Shown: positions 42,941-53,145, counted from the stretch's first letter. The stretch: 64,000 nt of DNA from Anaerovorax odorimutans (GCF_024459955.1 NZ_JANFXK010000010.1:1-64000); one strand, 5' to 3'. The notes: generated by a model not told the origin, from the sequence alone. Program-made: numbers and translations.

Positions 42941-43891
42941 ATGAAAAATGGAGCGTTTTCAGATTACAAAGTATTTGCAGGAAATTCACACCTGGAACTG
43001 GCGGAAGAGATTGCGTCGATCATGGGTAAGCCCCTGGGAAAAGCGACTGTAACGAAATTCAGCGACGGAGAAATTTCCGTAAACCTTTGGGAGACCGTAA
43101 GAGGAATTGACACATATATCGTTCAGTCCACCTGTGATCCGGTCAACAACAACCTGATGGAAATTCTGATTATGATTGACGCTATGAAACGGGCTTCCGC
43201 AGGAAGAATCAATGCCGTTATTCCTTATTACGGCTATGCGAGACAGGACCGCAAAGCTAAGGCCAGAGATCCGATTACGGCAAAGCTGGTGGCAAACCTC
43301 TTAATGGCTGCCGGTGCTGACCGTGTTCTGACCATGGACCTCCATGCGGCGCAGATTCAGGGATACTTTGACATCCCGGTGGATCACCTCGTGGGCCTGC
43401 CGATTCTCATCAAGTATTTCAAAGAAAAGGCCATGGACGATATCGTTGTCGTATCTCCGGACCACGGCAGCGTAACCAGAGCCAGAAGCATGGCGGAGCC
43501 TCTCAACGCTCCTATCGCTATCGTCGATAAGAGACGGCCGGAACCCAACAAGAGCGAGATCATGAACATCATCGGAGACATCGAGGGCAAGAACTGTATT
43601 CTGGTAGACGATATGATCGACACGGCCGGAACCATTACCAACGCGGCCAACGCGCTCAAAGATCTGGGCGCCAAGAGCGTCGTAGCCTGTGCGACTCACC
43701 CGATCCTCTCAGGACCGGCAAAGGAACGACTGGAATCCTCAGCGATCGAAGAACTGGTACTGCTCAATACGGTTCCCATTCCGGAGGAAAGAAGAATCAG
43801 CAAAATGAAGATGCTGTCGGTCGCGCCTCTCTTCGCGGAAGCCATGACCAGAGTCTTTACCAATGATTCCATCAGCAGGCTCTTTGACTAA
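42941..43891 (+). CDS. prs: Ribose-phosphate pyrophosphokinase
   Basis: A 316-residue class I PRPP synthetase, making PRPP from ribose 5-phosphate and ATP. Marks: [35 protein letters not shown], the divalent-metal signature [20 protein letters not shown] (around 125-145), and the PRPP loop [13 protein letters not shown] (about 213-225). Complete. Lies between the glmU-like gene and pth, as in Bacillus, and feeds the purine route that PurR controls nearby. Confidence 0.96.
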   Translation: MKNGAFSDYKVFAGNSHLELAEEIASIMGKPLGKATVTKFSDGEISVNLWETVRGIDTYIVQSTCDPVNNNLMEILIMIDAMKRASAGRINAVIPYYGYARQDRKAKARDPITAKLVANLLMAAGADRVLTMDLHAAQIQGYFDIPVDHLVGLPILIKYFKEKAMDDIVVVSPDHGSVTRARSMAEPLNAPIAIVDKRRPEPNKSEIMNIIGDIEGKNCILVDDMIDTAGTITNAANALKDLGAKSVVACATHPILSGPAKERLESSAIEELVLLNTVPIPEERRISKMKMLSVAPLFAEAMTRVFTNDSISRLFD

Positions 43892-43910
43892 GACAGAGGA
43901 GCAGCAATTT

Positions 43911-44513
43911 ATGTACATTATTGCAGGTCTGGGAAATCCGGGAAAGCGATATGAAAATACCCGGCATAATATCGGGTTCATCGCGCTGGATCTCCTGGCA
44001 GAAAGAAACGACATTAAAATCAATAAAATAAAACATAAAGCTTTGGTCGGAGAGGGACGTATCTCCGGCCAAAAGGTTTTATTGGTCAAACCGCAGACCT
44101 TTATGAATCTTTCCGGCCAGTCCCTCAGGGAAGTCATGGATTACTACAGAGAAGAGCCTGAACACCTTGTGGTCATCTATGACGATATTGATATTCCCAC
44201 AGGGACCATCCGTATCCGCAAAAAAGGCAGCGCCGGCACCCATAACGGCATGCGTTCCATTGTCGGCGACCTGAAATCGGATCAGTTCCCAAGGATACGC
44301 ATCGGCATGGGCAGCAGTCAGAAGGGCGATCTGCGGAACTTTGTGATCGGCGGATTTTCCAAAGAAGAGAAAGAACCGCTGGAGGAAGCGGTCAGGCGGG
44401 CGGTGCTGGCGGCGGAATGTATTGTTGAAAAGGGCATAGATAAGGCCATGAATGAATACAATATAAGACAGAAGGCCGCAGGAGAAGACAATGATAAAAA
44501 AGGGAATGATTAA
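43911..44513 (+). CDS. pth: Peptidyl-tRNA hydrolase
   Basis: A 200-residue Pth that recycles peptidyl-tRNA. Catalytic His is in NTRHNIGF (about 15-22); other marks are KPQTFMNLSGQS, VIYDDIDIPTG and GTHNGMRSI. ATG at 43911 follows AGAGGAGCAGC. The 3' end overlaps mfd by 23 bp, with a C-terminal charged tail ([11 protein letters not shown]) lying in the overlap. The gene order prs-pth-mfd is that of Bacillus without ctc and fin. Confidence 0.96.
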   Translation: MYIIAGLGNPGKRYENTRHNIGFIALDLLAERNDIKINKIKHKALVGEGRISGQKVLLVKPQTFMNLSGQSLREVMDYYREEPEHLVVIYDDIDIPTGTIRIRKKGSAGTHNGMRSIVGDLKSDQFPRIRIGMGSSQKGDLRNFVIGGFSKEEKEPLEEAVRRAVLAAECIVEKGIDKAMNEYNIRQKAAGEDNDKKGND

Positions 44514-47500
44514 TATTACAGGAGCTGCCGAAAGCCGGGTAGCTCCTGTTATTGGGAAGATTTTAAAAGACGAAGCAAAGGGCCAGTGCCTGGTGGTGGT
44601 TCCCTCTTATATAAGAGCGAAGCGCCTGGCTACAGACCTTTCTTTTTTTGTAGACAAAAACATCTACGTTCTGCCTCCCGAAGAGGAAGGCTTTATCCGC
44701 TATGAAGCCAAAAACCACGACCAGATGCTGCAGAGGCTGAGGATATTGAAAGCGCTGAGGACGGGAGAGGACTGCCTTGTGGTAGCGCCGGCCACCGGCG
44801 CCATTCGCAAACTTCCGCCCCATGAGAGCTTTGATGAAAGCTCGGTTAAACTGACCCTGGGAGAGGATATTGATCTGGATCAGGTGAAGGAAAAGCTGGT
44901 TCGTATGGGATACGAGCGGGTGCCTGTGGTGGATGCAAAGGGCGAGTTCAGCATACGGGGAGCCATCATTGATATCTTCACAGCCGACGCGGAGGCCCCT
45001 TACCGGGTGGAGCTTTTTGATACGGAAATCGATTCCATCCGAAGCTTTGACCTGGACACCCAGCGCTCCATCGAGAACCTGAAATTCATAGAAGTTTATC
45101 CGGCGGAACAGCTGCTAAAGGACCGGACAATCTTTGAAAAAGCAGCTGTCAGGATCAAACAGGCCTACGGGGGACAGATCCGTAAATTCACAGGAGAAGG
45201 CGTCAGTGAAGAGGATCTGGAGCGGGGAGAAAATCTCAGACAGAGACGGGACCAGCTGATTGAGTTCGCGGAGAACTGCATGAATCTGCAGCAGCTGGAA
45301 AATTTCCTATACTATTTTTATGATGAAACCGAATATATCTGGGACTATATGCAGCAGCCGGTAATCATGATCGACGATCCGGCCCGCTGCTACGAGAATC
45401 TGGAAGCAAGGGACAGGGAAACGGTGGATGATTTTCAGACTTTGCTGGAAAGAGGCCAGGCGGTTCCGGGGGACCTGAAACATTTTTCCAATAAAAGCGA
45501 TTTCCTGCACCTCTATGATTTGGACAGGGCGTATCTGTTCACACCGTTTCAGAAGACCATCAAGGGCGTGGAGTCTCTGGCGGAGATCCGCAATGTAGTG
45601 AGCAAGCCGACTCTGGTGTTCAACGGCAAAATGGACCTTCTGGAATCGGAGGTCCGTTCCTATCTGAAAAACGGCTATAAGGTAACCATCGTCTGCGCCA
45701 ATGAGGAACGGGTTTCCAATATGGAGGAATTCCTGGAGCGGGCGGGCCTTCTCAGCCGGGTATGGGTAAAGCTGGGGAACCTCACCGGGGGAATCGACTT
45801 TCCCGAAGAGAAATTCTGCTATATCTGGGATGGAGATATTTTCGGAACGCCCAAAAAGAAGAAGAGAAAGAAAAAGGCGGCGGGAAGCGCCGGCCAGCCC
45901 ATCAAGTCCTTTGCCGATATGCAGAAGGGCGACTATGTGGTTCATGAAAATCACGGTATCGGTAAATTCATGGGCATCGAGCAGCTGACCGTCCAGAATG
46001 TCAAAAAAGACTACCTCAAGATCAAATACAGCGGACAGGATATCCTTTATGTGCCGGTGGAGCAGATGGATATCATCCAGAAATACGTGGGAGCCGATAC
46101 GGGAAATCCTAAACTCAACAAGCTTTCCGGCAGCGAGTGGAAGACGACTAAGGCCAAGGCCAAGGCAGCCATCGCCAATATGGCCAAAGAGCTGCTGGAA
46201 GTGTCGGCGGCGAGGCAGCTGGAAAAAGGGCACGCCTTTTCAACGGATACAGTCTGGCAGAAGGAATTCGAGGATAGTTTTCCCTATACGGAGACCGACG
46301 ATCAGCTTCGCTGCATCGAAGAGATTAAACAGGATATGGAAAAGGATACGGCCATGGACCGGCTGCTCTGCGGCGACGTGGGCTTCGGCAAGACGGAAGT
46401 GGCGGCCAGGGCCATGTTCAAATGCGCTGCCGACGGCAAACAGGCGGCGGTTCTGGTTCCCACTACGATTTTAGCCAATCAGCATTACTATACTTTGAAG
46501 GAACGGTTTGAAAAGTTTCCCTTTAAGGTCGAGATGCTCTCCCGTTTTCGCAGCGACGCCCAGCAGAAAGCAGTCATCGACGGATTGGAAAAGGGCAGCG
46601 TGGATGTGGTGATCGGGACCCACAGGATTCTTTCCAAGGACGTGAAATTCAAGGACCTGGGCCTGCTGGTCATCGACGAAGAGCAGCGGTTCGGCGTTCA
46701 GCACAAAGAGGTAATCAAACAGCTGCGGAAAAACGTGGATGTGCTGACCTTATCGGCCACGCCAATCCCCCGGACCCTCCATATGTCCCTTGTGGGTATC
46801 AAGGACATGAGCGTCATCGAGGAGCCGCCGGAGGAACGGTATCCGGTCCAGACTTATGTGCTGGAGCAGGAAGATATGCTGATCCGGGATGCCATTGAAA
46901 AGGAGCTGGACCGGGGCGGTCAGGTCTATGTGGTCTTTAACCGGGTAAAGGGTATCAATAAGCTGGCGGCCCATATTGAAGAGCTGGTTCCCCAGGCGCA
47001 GGTGGCCGTGGGGCACGGCCAGATGAACGAACATCATCTGGAGGATGTGATTATGGGATTCGTTCAGGGAGAGTCCAACGTGCTGGTAGCTACGACTATC
47101 ATTGAGTCGGGCATCGACATCCCCAATGTCAACACCATGGTGATTCTCGACGCGGATCGGTTCGGACTGTCTCAGCTGTATCAGCTGAGGGGAAGAGTCG
47201 GGCGTTCTAATCGCATGTCCTATGCCTATCTCATGTTCCAAAAGGACAAGAGCCTTTCGGAAGTAGCAGAAAAGAGACTGCGGGCCATCAAGGAGTTCAC
47301 CGAGTTTGGCGCCGGGTTTAAAGTAGCCATGCGCGACCTGGAAATCCGGGGTGCGGGAAATCTTCTGGGTACCGAGCAGCACGGTCATATGATGAACATT
47401 GGTTACGAGCTGTACTGCAAGCTGGTGGACGATGCGGTAAGGGCTTTGGGAGGAGAAGTGGTCAACCCGGACAGAGAAGAAGCTTCCATCGAACTGAACG

Positions 47501-47910
47501 TAACGGCGCTGATTCCGGATCGCTACATTTCCGATGAAGTGCTTAAGCTGCAGATGTATAAGAAGATCGCCACAGTGGCGAGCGATGCCGATGAAGAAGA
47601 GATCATTGATGAGCTGATCGACCGTTTTGGAGAGATCCCGCGGGATACTATGAATTTGATTACCATATCCAGAATTCGCTCCATGGCTGAAAAGCTCTGT
47701 ATTACCAGGATTCATGAGGAGGGCAGCAAAGTCATCTTTAATTTTGCCCAGGAAAACGGGCTGAGCGCCAAATCGCTGTCCGCCCTGTCCGCAAAGTACG
47801 GCATGCGCCTCTTCATTCACGGCGGTGTCAAACCCTTTGTACGGTTTACTCCGTCCAGCAAGAAACGCCTGCCGGAAATTCTGGAGTTTTTACAGGTGGC
47901 CGAGGGATAG
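44491..47910 (+). CDS. mfd: Transcription-repair coupling factor
   Basis: A 1139-residue Mfd, which pushes stalled RNA polymerase off DNA damage and recruits UvrA. In order: UvrB-homology region (about 1-330), RNA polymerase-interacting domain ([19 protein letters not shown], about 480-500), translocase lobes with Walker [16 protein letters not shown] (about 630-645), DEEQRF (about 728), and [16 protein letters not shown], then the TRCF C-domain. Complete and normal length. Ends at a bidirectional terminator. Confidence 0.97.
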   Translation: MIKKGMINITGAAESRVAPVIGKILKDEAKGQCLVVVPSYIRAKRLATDLSFFVDKNIYVLPPEEEGFIRYEAKNHDQMLQRLRILKALRTGEDCLVVAPATGAIRKLPPHESFDESSVKLTLGEDIDLDQVKEKLVRMGYERVPVVDAKGEFSIRGAIIDIFTADAEAPYRVELFDTEIDSIRSFDLDTQRSIENLKFIEVYPAEQLLKDRTIFEKAAVRIKQAYGGQIRKFTGEGVSEEDLERGENLRQRRDQLIEFAENCMNLQQLENFLYYFYDETEYIWDYMQQPVIMIDDPARCYENLEARDRETVDDFQTLLERGQAVPGDLKHFSNKSDFLHLYDLDRAYLFTPFQKTIKGVESLAEIRNVVSKPTLVFNGKMDLLESEVRSYLKNGYKVTIVCANEERVSNMEEFLERAGLLSRVWVKLGNLTGGIDFPEEKFCYIWDGDIFGTPKKKKRKKKAAGSAGQPIKSFADMQKGDYVVHENHGIGKFMGIEQLTVQNVKKDYLKIKYSGQDILYVPVEQMDIIQKYVGADTGNPKLNKLSGSEWKTTKAKAKAAIANMAKELLEVSAARQLEKGHAFSTDTVWQKEFEDSFPYTETDDQLRCIEEIKQDMEKDTAMDRLLCGDVGFGKTEVAARAMFKCAADGKQAAVLVPTTILANQHYYTLKERFEKFPFKVEMLSRFRSDAQQKAVIDGLEKGSVDVVIGTHRILSKDVKFKDLGLLVIDEEQRFGVQHKEVIKQLRKNVDVLTLSATPIPRTLHMSLVGIKDMSVIEEPPEERYPVQTYVLEQEDMLIRDAIEKELDRGGQVYVVFNRVKGINKLAAHIEELVPQAQVAVGHGQMNEHHLEDVIMGFVQGESNVLVATTIIESGIDIPNVNTMVILDADRFGLSQLYQLRGRVGRSNRMSYAYLMFQKDKSLSEVAEKRLRAIKEFTEFGAGFKVAMRDLEIRGAGNLLGTEQHGHMMNIGYELYCKLVDDAVRALGGEVVNPDREEASIELNVTALIPDRYISDEVLKLQMYKKIATVASDADEEEIIDELIDRFGEIPRDTMNLITISRIRSMAEKLCITRIHEEGSKVIFNFAQENGLSAKSLSALSAKYGMRLFIHGGVKPFVRFTPSSKKRLPEILEFLQVAEG

Positions 47911-47938
47911 GAGCGGAACCAAGCGGCTGCAAGCCCAT

Positions 47939-47986
47939 GCGTTCCATATAAAAAGAGCCTCGAAAGGCTCTTTTTATATGGAACGC
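47939..47986. terminator. Bidirectional terminator between mfd and a convergent small gene
   Basis: A perfect 22-bp stem around a CGAA loop, with AAAAAG/CTTTTT at mid-stem giving a T run on both strands. Confidence 0.88.
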
Positions 47987-48008
47987 TTAGCACAATATAG
48001 ATGAATGT

Positions 48009-48209
48009 TCATTTTCCTGTCTTGACTTTTCTTTTCTTCTTTTCCTTTTCCAAGTCATTGGGAAGATAAATTACCGTTGCCGATTCGTCTTTGTGGTCAG
48101 GGTCCTCCTCTTTCGGCTTTTTACGGGTAAAGCTATCTGAATGACCGGTAAAATACATGTAAGCTAACAGGCCCGCTACGACGAGCAGCCCTAAAATGAT
48201 AAGCGGCAT
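48009..48209 (-). CDS. Small single-pass membrane protein, paralog 1
   Basis: A 66-residue protein: one N-terminal membrane helix (MPLIILGLLVVAGLLAYMYF), then a hydrophilic tail with KKPKEEDPDHKDE, the motif ATVIYLPNDLEKEKKKRK and a basic end. Unknown family. The ATG at 48209 is chosen because GAAAGGAGGG precedes it and because the neighbour gene starts with the same MPLIILG. Paralog at 48321-48497. Confidence 0.65.
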   Translation of the reverse strand: MPLIILGLLVVAGLLAYMYFTGHSDSFTRKKPKEEDPDHKDESATVIYLPNDLEKEKKKRKVKTGK

Positions 48210-48320
48210 ACCTGACCCTCCTTTCGCAATATCCAATTTCTATATGGATTCAGTCGTTCACATTGATGTAAAGAGAGGTAAACGCACCGCTTGCCTCTCT
48301 ATGCGTCAACTTGTTCCAGT

Positions 48321-48497
48321 TTAAATAATATGTCTCTTTTTCTTTTCCCGCTCTATATCAGTCGGCAGATAGATGACTGGGGCAGCCTTGTCTGCTTTTC
48401 CATTGGAAGAAGCAGAGCCGCGTTTTCTGTTTCCCATGATCTCAATCAGAGCGAAGAGCCCTCCCAAGATCAATACTCCCAAAATTATAAGTGGCAT
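48321..48497 (-). CDS. Small single-pass membrane protein, paralog 2
   Basis: A 58-residue protein, shorter than usual gene-finding limits. ATG with AAAGGAGGG in front; begins MPLIILGVLILGGLFALIEI and ends with VIYLPTDIEREKKKRHII. It shares the MPLIILG helix and the VIYLPxDxExEKKKR tail with the gene at 48009, 111 bp away on the same strand, so they arose by tandem duplication. Function unknown; the conserved tail may bind a cytoplasmic partner or RNA. Confidence 0.62.
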   Translation of the reverse strand: MPLIILGVLILGGLFALIEIMGNRKRGSASSNGKADKAAPVIYLPTDIEREKKKRHII

Positions 48498-48722
48498 AAC
48501 GAGCCCTCCTTTGATTTTCGGATAAAGTCTGCAACTTCCCCATACATATATGAAACGTTTACTTAATTCTATTTTACCACGTTTTTTTCAGAATTACCTC
48601 TAAATTTTCGAAAAATTTTATTTATTTGGATGGGAAGAATAATCATGCGGACGATATCGTTTTGCTCTAATAGTTTGCGCATAACAGCGGCAATTAATTC
48701 TCAAACCTTTGGAATTGTTCCG

Positions 48723-48751
48723 TTGCCTGATGGAGCGAAAAAGGATATACT
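48723..48751 (+). promoter_or_regulatory. Promoter of the zincin-like/dapB-like pair
   Basis: TTGCCT (48723-48728), 17-bp spacer, TATACT (48746-48751), 24 bp before the ATG. Confidence 0.6.
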
Positions 48752-48774
48752 GTATAAAGGAAAGGAGCGGCGCT

Positions 48775-49149
48775 ATGGTAACCATTGACGAAGCACAGAT
48801 CATGCTGGATGAGATAGCCGAAGAGCTGCCGGCGGGGATTTACAAGGATCTCAACGGGGGAATCCTTTTATTGCCAGAAGCAAAAATGAGTCCCCACGCG
48901 ATCAGCAACGATCTGTACATTTTAGGCGAATATCAAAGCGGCGGCAGTATGGGCCGATTGATTAAGATTTATTACGGATCCTTCGCAAAGCTTTTCGGTC
49001 ATTTGGAAGGCGACGCTTTTAAATCCAGGCTGAGGGAAACGCTGTTTCACGAATTCACCCACCATCTGGAAGGACTGGCAGGTGAAAAAGGTCTGGAAAT
49101 CGAGGATGAAAAGCAGCTGAGGAGATATCGAAAGGAAAGAGGTCTTTAA
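48775..49149 (+). CDS. Metallopeptidase-family (zincin-like) protein
   Basis: A 124-residue protein of the small bacterial zincin-like family. The zinc motif HEFTHHLEGLAG is at about 94-105 (HExxH), preceded by IKIYYGSFAKLFG and an acidic helix. No signal peptide, so cytoplasmic. Whether members are true peptidases is not established. AAAGGAGCGGCGCT before ATG. Its stop abuts the ATG of the next gene with no gap, indicating coupling. Confidence 0.82.
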   Translation: MVTIDEAQIMLDEIAEELPAGIYKDLNGGILLLPEAKMSPHAISNDLYILGEYQSGGSMGRLIKIYYGSFAKLFGHLEGDAFKSRLRETLFHEFTHHLEGLAGEKGLEIEDEKQLRRYRKERGL

Positions 49150-49902
49150 ATGGTAAATATCGTTATTACGGCTCCCCGCGGGCATATGGACGGACTGATA
49201 GTCAAGGCTGCCTGTGAGCGGGACGACATAAGGATTGTCGGCGGGCTGGGACCTGCCGGAAGAGATTATATCGGCAAAGATATCGGACTTGCGGCGGGCC
49301 TGGGAAGAGAGATCGGCGCGCTGGTCTATGATGATCTTACGGAGATTATCGACCGGTGCGACCTGGTCGTGGACTTTTCCAGGGTAGAGCTTTCCATGGA
49401 AGTTCTTTCCGTATGCAAAAAATATAAAAAAGGATTTTTATGCGGTACCACTGGCTTTTCGGCGGAGCAGGAAAAAGCGCTGCTGGCGGCAGGGAAGGAA
49501 ATCCCCATGATGAAGGCGGCCAACACTTCTTACGTGGTTAACGTTATGCGCAAGCTGCTGGGAATCGCCGCGGAGGCTCTGGGCGATAAAGCGAAGATAG
49601 AGATCATCGACCTCCACAGCCAGAACAAGCTGGACGCTCCCAGCGGAACGGCTCTGGAACTGGGAGAAGAGATCACCGCAAGATCGGACAAGAAGATGGA
49701 GGATATTGCCTTCCACTCTGTGCGGGCCGGAGACACGCCCTCCAGCCATAAAGTGATTTTTGGGTGCATGGGCGAGATGATGGAGATTTCCCACCACGCC
49801 TATAACTGGGAGTGCTATGCCAGAGGCGCCTGCGACGCGATGGTCTATATGGCGGAGCATGGGCCGGGACTTTATACGATGGAAGATGTGATCGGGCTGT
49901 AG
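49150..49902 (+). CDS. dapB: DapB-like 4-hydroxy-tetrahydrodipicolinate reductase
   Basis: A 250-residue DapB family protein (lysine/diaminopimelate route). Seen: LCGTTGFS (about 96-103), NTSYVVNVM, the DapB signature LDAPSGTALELG (about 157-168), and AGDTPSSHKVIFG...GEMMEISHHAY. Two departures: the N-terminal nucleotide loop reads ITAPRGHMDGL instead of GxxGxMG, and the catalytic His-His pair is DLHSQNK, with the second His replaced by Ser while the Lys is kept. It may be a functional divergent DapB or have another substrate. Starts right after the zincin-like gene. Confidence 0.78.
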   Translation: MVNIVITAPRGHMDGLIVKAACERDDIRIVGGLGPAGRDYIGKDIGLAAGLGREIGALVYDDLTEIIDRCDLVVDFSRVELSMEVLSVCKKYKKGFLCGTTGFSAEQEKALLAAGKEIPMMKAANTSYVVNVMRKLLGIAAEALGDKAKIEIIDLHSQNKLDAPSGTALELGEEITARSDKKMEDIAFHSVRAGDTPSSHKVIFGCMGEMMEISHHAYNWECYARGACDAMVYMAEHGPGLYTMEDVIGL

Positions 49903-49962
49903 GAATGCGGGCCCGGGCATATATAAAGGCAAGAAAAAAGATGAGTTTTATAGGAGGAAAAA

Positions 49963-51552
49963 ATGGATTTTGGTTATTCGGACGAGCAGCTACAGTTGAA
50001 AGAGACGCTTCGGGAGTTTGCGGAGAGGGAGATCGTGCCTATTCAGGATAAGATGGATCGGGATGCCGAGTACCCGCTGGACACCGTAAAAAAGCTGGGG
50101 AAAATGGGTATGCTGGGTATGCCTTTTCCAAAGGAATACGGCGGAGCGGGCCTGGACTATGTGACGTATGTCATGGCGGTGGAAGAGATCTCTAAGCTCT
50201 GTCCGTCTCACGGAGTTATCGTTCAGACACACAATGCTTTGTGCTGCTGGCCGATTTTTACCTATGGCACGGAGGAGCAAAAGCAAAAATACCTTCCTGA
50301 CCTTTTAAGCGGCAATAAGATCGGCGCTTTCGGGCTGACGGAGCCCAATGCGGGAACCGATGCGGCTATGCAGCAGACGATTGCGGAGGATAAGGGCGAC
50401 CACTGGCTGCTCAACGGCTCCAAGATCTTCATCTCCGGAGGCGGAATCGCGGATGTCTATGTAGTCATGGCGATGACGGATCAGTCCAAAGGAACGAAGG
50501 GCATCAGTGCTTTCATCGTAGAAAAGGGAATGCCGGGATTCTATAAAGGCAAGACTGAGGATAAGATGGGAATCCGCGGGTCCATCGCATCAGAGCTGGT
50601 GTTTGACGATTGTGTCGTGCCCAAAGAAAACCTGCTGGGAGGGCTGGGAAAAGGCTTTAAGGTTGCCATGACCTCTCTGGACGTGGGACGTCTGGGCATC
50701 GCGGCGCAGGCGCTGGGCATCGCTCAGGGCGGGTTTGACAGGACTGTGGAATACATGAAGCACAGGGAGCAGTTCGGCAAAAAGCTCAGCGGTTTTCAGG
50801 CCATGGCTTTTGAGATGGCGGAGTTGGAAACCAAGATCGACGGCGCGCGGCTGCTGCTTTACAAGGCGGCGGATATCCGGGAAAGAGGTCTGCCGGACAC
50901 CACCGTATCGGCGGCAAAGGCCAAGCTGGCCTGCTCGACGACGGCCATGGAGGTGACAGTTAAAGCCGTTCAGTTCCACGGCGGCTACGGATATATCAGG
51001 GATCTGCCCATCGAGCGTTATATGAGAGACGCCAAGATCACAGAGATCTACGAAGGAACTTCGGAAGTGATGAAGCTGGTCATTTCCGGGCAGATTTTTA
51101 AAAAAGATAAAAAACAGGTTAAAGAGGAAAAGCAGCCGGTGGTGCTGTGCGATACGGCGGAAGAGCTGATTGAGGCGTTAAAGGACGTGAAAAAGGATGA
51201 AATCATCTGCTCCGGCGGCAGAGGCTTCAAACGCACGGAGGATCTGCAGCTGGTGAAGGATCTGGCTCAGGCAGTGGGCGGCAGCGTAGGCGCTTCCCGG
51301 GGAGCCGTATCCATGGGCTGGATCGATGAGCAGTATCAGGTGGGGCTGACAGGCCGCACGGTGACTCCGGACATTTATTTTGCCTGCGGAATTTCAGGCA
51401 TGAACCAGCATCTGGCCGGTATGAAAGAAGCTTCCGTAATCGTTGCCATCAACAAGAATCCTAAAGCGGCGATTTTCAAGGCAGCGGATTATGGGATCGT
51501 TGGCGATGTGTATGAGGTGCTGCCGCAGCTGATCGAAAAATGGGGAAAATAA
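49963..51552 (+). CDS. Acyl-CoA dehydrogenase fused to EtfA C-terminal FAD domain
   Basis: A 529-residue fusion. Residues 1 to about 380 are a complete acyl-CoA dehydrogenase: GLTEPNAGTDA and GSKIFISGG for FAD and substrate, VQFHGGYGYIRDLPIERYMRDAKITEIYEGTSE, whose glutamate (YEG) is the catalytic base of short-chain enzymes. After a Lys-rich linker (about 380-395), residues about 405-529 match the FAD-binding domain of electron-transfer flavoprotein alpha: GGRGFK, VGASRGAVSMGWID, QVGLTGRTV, ACGISGMNQHLAGM and ADYGIVGDVYEVLP. No etfB is beside it. The fusion would put an extra FAD next to the dehydrogenase. AGGAGGAAAAA before ATG. Confidence 0.92.
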   Translation: MDFGYSDEQLQLKETLREFAEREIVPIQDKMDRDAEYPLDTVKKLGKMGMLGMPFPKEYGGAGLDYVTYVMAVEEISKLCPSHGVIVQTHNALCCWPIFTYGTEEQKQKYLPDLLSGNKIGAFGLTEPNAGTDAAMQQTIAEDKGDHWLLNGSKIFISGGGIADVYVVMAMTDQSKGTKGISAFIVEKGMPGFYKGKTEDKMGIRGSIASELVFDDCVVPKENLLGGLGKGFKVAMTSLDVGRLGIAAQALGIAQGGFDRTVEYMKHREQFGKKLSGFQAMAFEMAELETKIDGARLLLYKAADIRERGLPDTTVSAAKAKLACSTTAMEVTVKAVQFHGGYGYIRDLPIERYMRDAKITEIYEGTSEVMKLVISGQIFKKDKKQVKEEKQPVVLCDTAEELIEALKDVKKDEIICSGGRGFKRTEDLQLVKDLAQAVGGSVGASRGAVSMGWIDEQYQVGLTGRTVTPDIYFACGISGMNQHLAGMKEASVIVAINKNPKAAIFKAADYGIVGDVYEVLPQLIEKWGK

Positions 51553-51724
51553 TTGTTTTCAGGGGAGAAAAAATTGGGAGCAGGGACAAAAAATAATTGA
51601 AATTGTAGGGCCTGTATGATAAATTAGACATGCAACAGATAGTATATGATTTTGATTATATGCTGGATAAGGTGATCGGGAGACTGGTTATGTTATTCAG
51701 CTTTTTTGTTGATACGGAGGAGTT

Positions 51725-53068
51725 ATGAAGGATGAAAGAGCGTTAATAACCGGACGGATTGTTCCGACTCTGCTTGCTTTTGCGGCGCCGTTTCTGCTGG
51801 CCAGTATTCTGCAGGCTCTGTATGGGGCCGTGGATCTTCTGGTGGTGGGACAGTTCGCCGATTCGGCAGGCGTTTCAGCGGTAGCTATCGGCGGCCAGGT
51901 CATGCAGACCATCACGGGTATCGTTTTGGGAATCAGCACCGGGGGAACGGTGGTAATCGGCCAGTTCGTGGGGGCCAGACGAAAGAAAGACGCAGCCATT
52001 GCCGTGGGGAATCTAACGGCTTTGTTCCTCTTGATCGCAGTGGTTTTAACTGCTGTAATGCTGCTTTTCGTAAGACCGATTACTGAGATCATGCAGACGC
52101 CGCCGGAGGCTTTTGAATATACGATTCAGTACATAACCATCTGTGCGCTGGGGGTTCCCTTTATTGTAGGCTATAACGGGGTCAGTGGTGTTTTCAGAGG
52201 GTTTGGCGACTCCAAATCGCCGCTGTATTTTATTGCCCTGGCCTGCGTGATCAATATTGGGCTGGATCTGCTGCTGATCGCGGGCTTTCATCTGGGAGCT
52301 GTGGGAGCGGCGATTGCCACGGTTGCGGCCCAGGGAGTCAGCTTTCTGGCAGGCATCTTCTATTTGATGAAGAAAGGGCTTCCGGTTCCTTTCCGTATGG
52401 GATATATTGGTTTTAAAGGCGGCCAGGCTTTCCGCATCCTCAAGATCGGCAGCCCCATAGCCGTTCAGGACGCGCTGGTAAACGTTTCTTTTCTGATTAT
52501 CACTGCCATCATCAACACCATGGGCCTGGTGGCATCGGCCGCTGTGGGAATTGATGAGAAAATCATCGTCTTTGCCATGCTGGTACCGACTTCCTTCGCA
52601 TCGGCAGTAGCCGTTATGACCGCCCAGAATGTGGGAGCGAGGCGTATGGACCGGGCGAAAAAGAGCCTCTGGGTCGGTGTGGGACTATCGTTTCTTTTCG
52701 GGCTGGCTATATGGATTTATTGTCAGTTTTACCCGGAGACACTGACCGCGCTTTTCAGCAAGGACCCGGAGGTAATTTATACGGCAGGACTGTATCTGCA
52801 AAACTATACCATCGACTGTATGCTGGTGGCTTTTATCTTCTGTGCCAACTCGTTTTTCAGCGGCTGCGGCTATTCGCTATTTTCGCTGATTCACAGCCTG
52901 CTGGCTACTTTTGGCGTCCGTGTTCCTGTCTCCTATTTTCTCAGCAGGATGCCGGGAGTCACCCTGTTTGAAATGGGATTCGTGCCGCCGCTGGCCAGTT
53001 GTCTGTCCATTGTGCTTTGCCTGATTTATTTGCGAGTGGGCAAGGGCTTTAAAAATGAACGAAGATAA
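51725..53068 (+). CDS. MATE-family efflux transporter
   Basis: A 447-residue, 12-helix exporter. Marks: QALYGAVDLLVVGQFADSAG, GISTGGTVVIGQFVGARR, VFRGFGDSKSPL and MTAQNVGARRMDRAKK, of the DinF-like/MepA-like branch, different from the MATE at 32085. TACGGAGGAG precedes ATG. Single gene with its own terminator. Confidence 0.93.
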   Translation: MKDERALITGRIVPTLLAFAAPFLLASILQALYGAVDLLVVGQFADSAGVSAVAIGGQVMQTITGIVLGISTGGTVVIGQFVGARRKKDAAIAVGNLTALFLLIAVVLTAVMLLFVRPITEIMQTPPEAFEYTIQYITICALGVPFIVGYNGVSGVFRGFGDSKSPLYFIALACVINIGLDLLLIAGFHLGAVGAAIATVAAQGVSFLAGIFYLMKKGLPVPFRMGYIGFKGGQAFRILKIGSPIAVQDALVNVSFLIITAIINTMGLVASAAVGIDEKIIVFAMLVPTSFASAVAVMTAQNVGARRMDRAKKSLWVGVGLSFLFGLAIWIYCQFYPETLTALFSKDPEVIYTAGLYLQNYTIDCMLVAFIFCANSFFSGCGYSLFSLIHSLLATFGVRVPVSYFLSRMPGVTLFEMGFVPPLASCLSIVLCLIYLRVGKGFKNERR

Positions 53069-53104
53069 AAAAGAGGGTACCTGAAAAAGGGTACCTCTTT
53101 TTTT
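53069..53104 (+). terminator. Terminator after the MATE gene
   Basis: AAAAGAGGGTACC (53069-53081) pairs with GGTACCTCTTTT (from 53090) around TGAAAAAG, then T7. Confidence 0.8.
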
Positions 53105-53114
53105 GAGAAAATTC

Positions 53115-53145
53115 TTGACTCTAAAGTAAACTTTAGGGTTAGCAT
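53115..53145 (+). promoter_or_regulatory. MerR-type promoter/operator
   Basis: TTGACT (53115-53120) and TAGCAT (53140-53145) are 19 bp apart, the over-long spacer of MerR-activated promoters. The spacer holds a dyad CTAAAGT-AA-ACTTTAG (53121-53136). The MerR gene is the third gene downstream, so the operon is likely autoactivated. Confidence 0.8.

Noticed and set aside
46750-47820. 356-codon minus-strand frame
   Set aside because: Antisense shadow of mfd.
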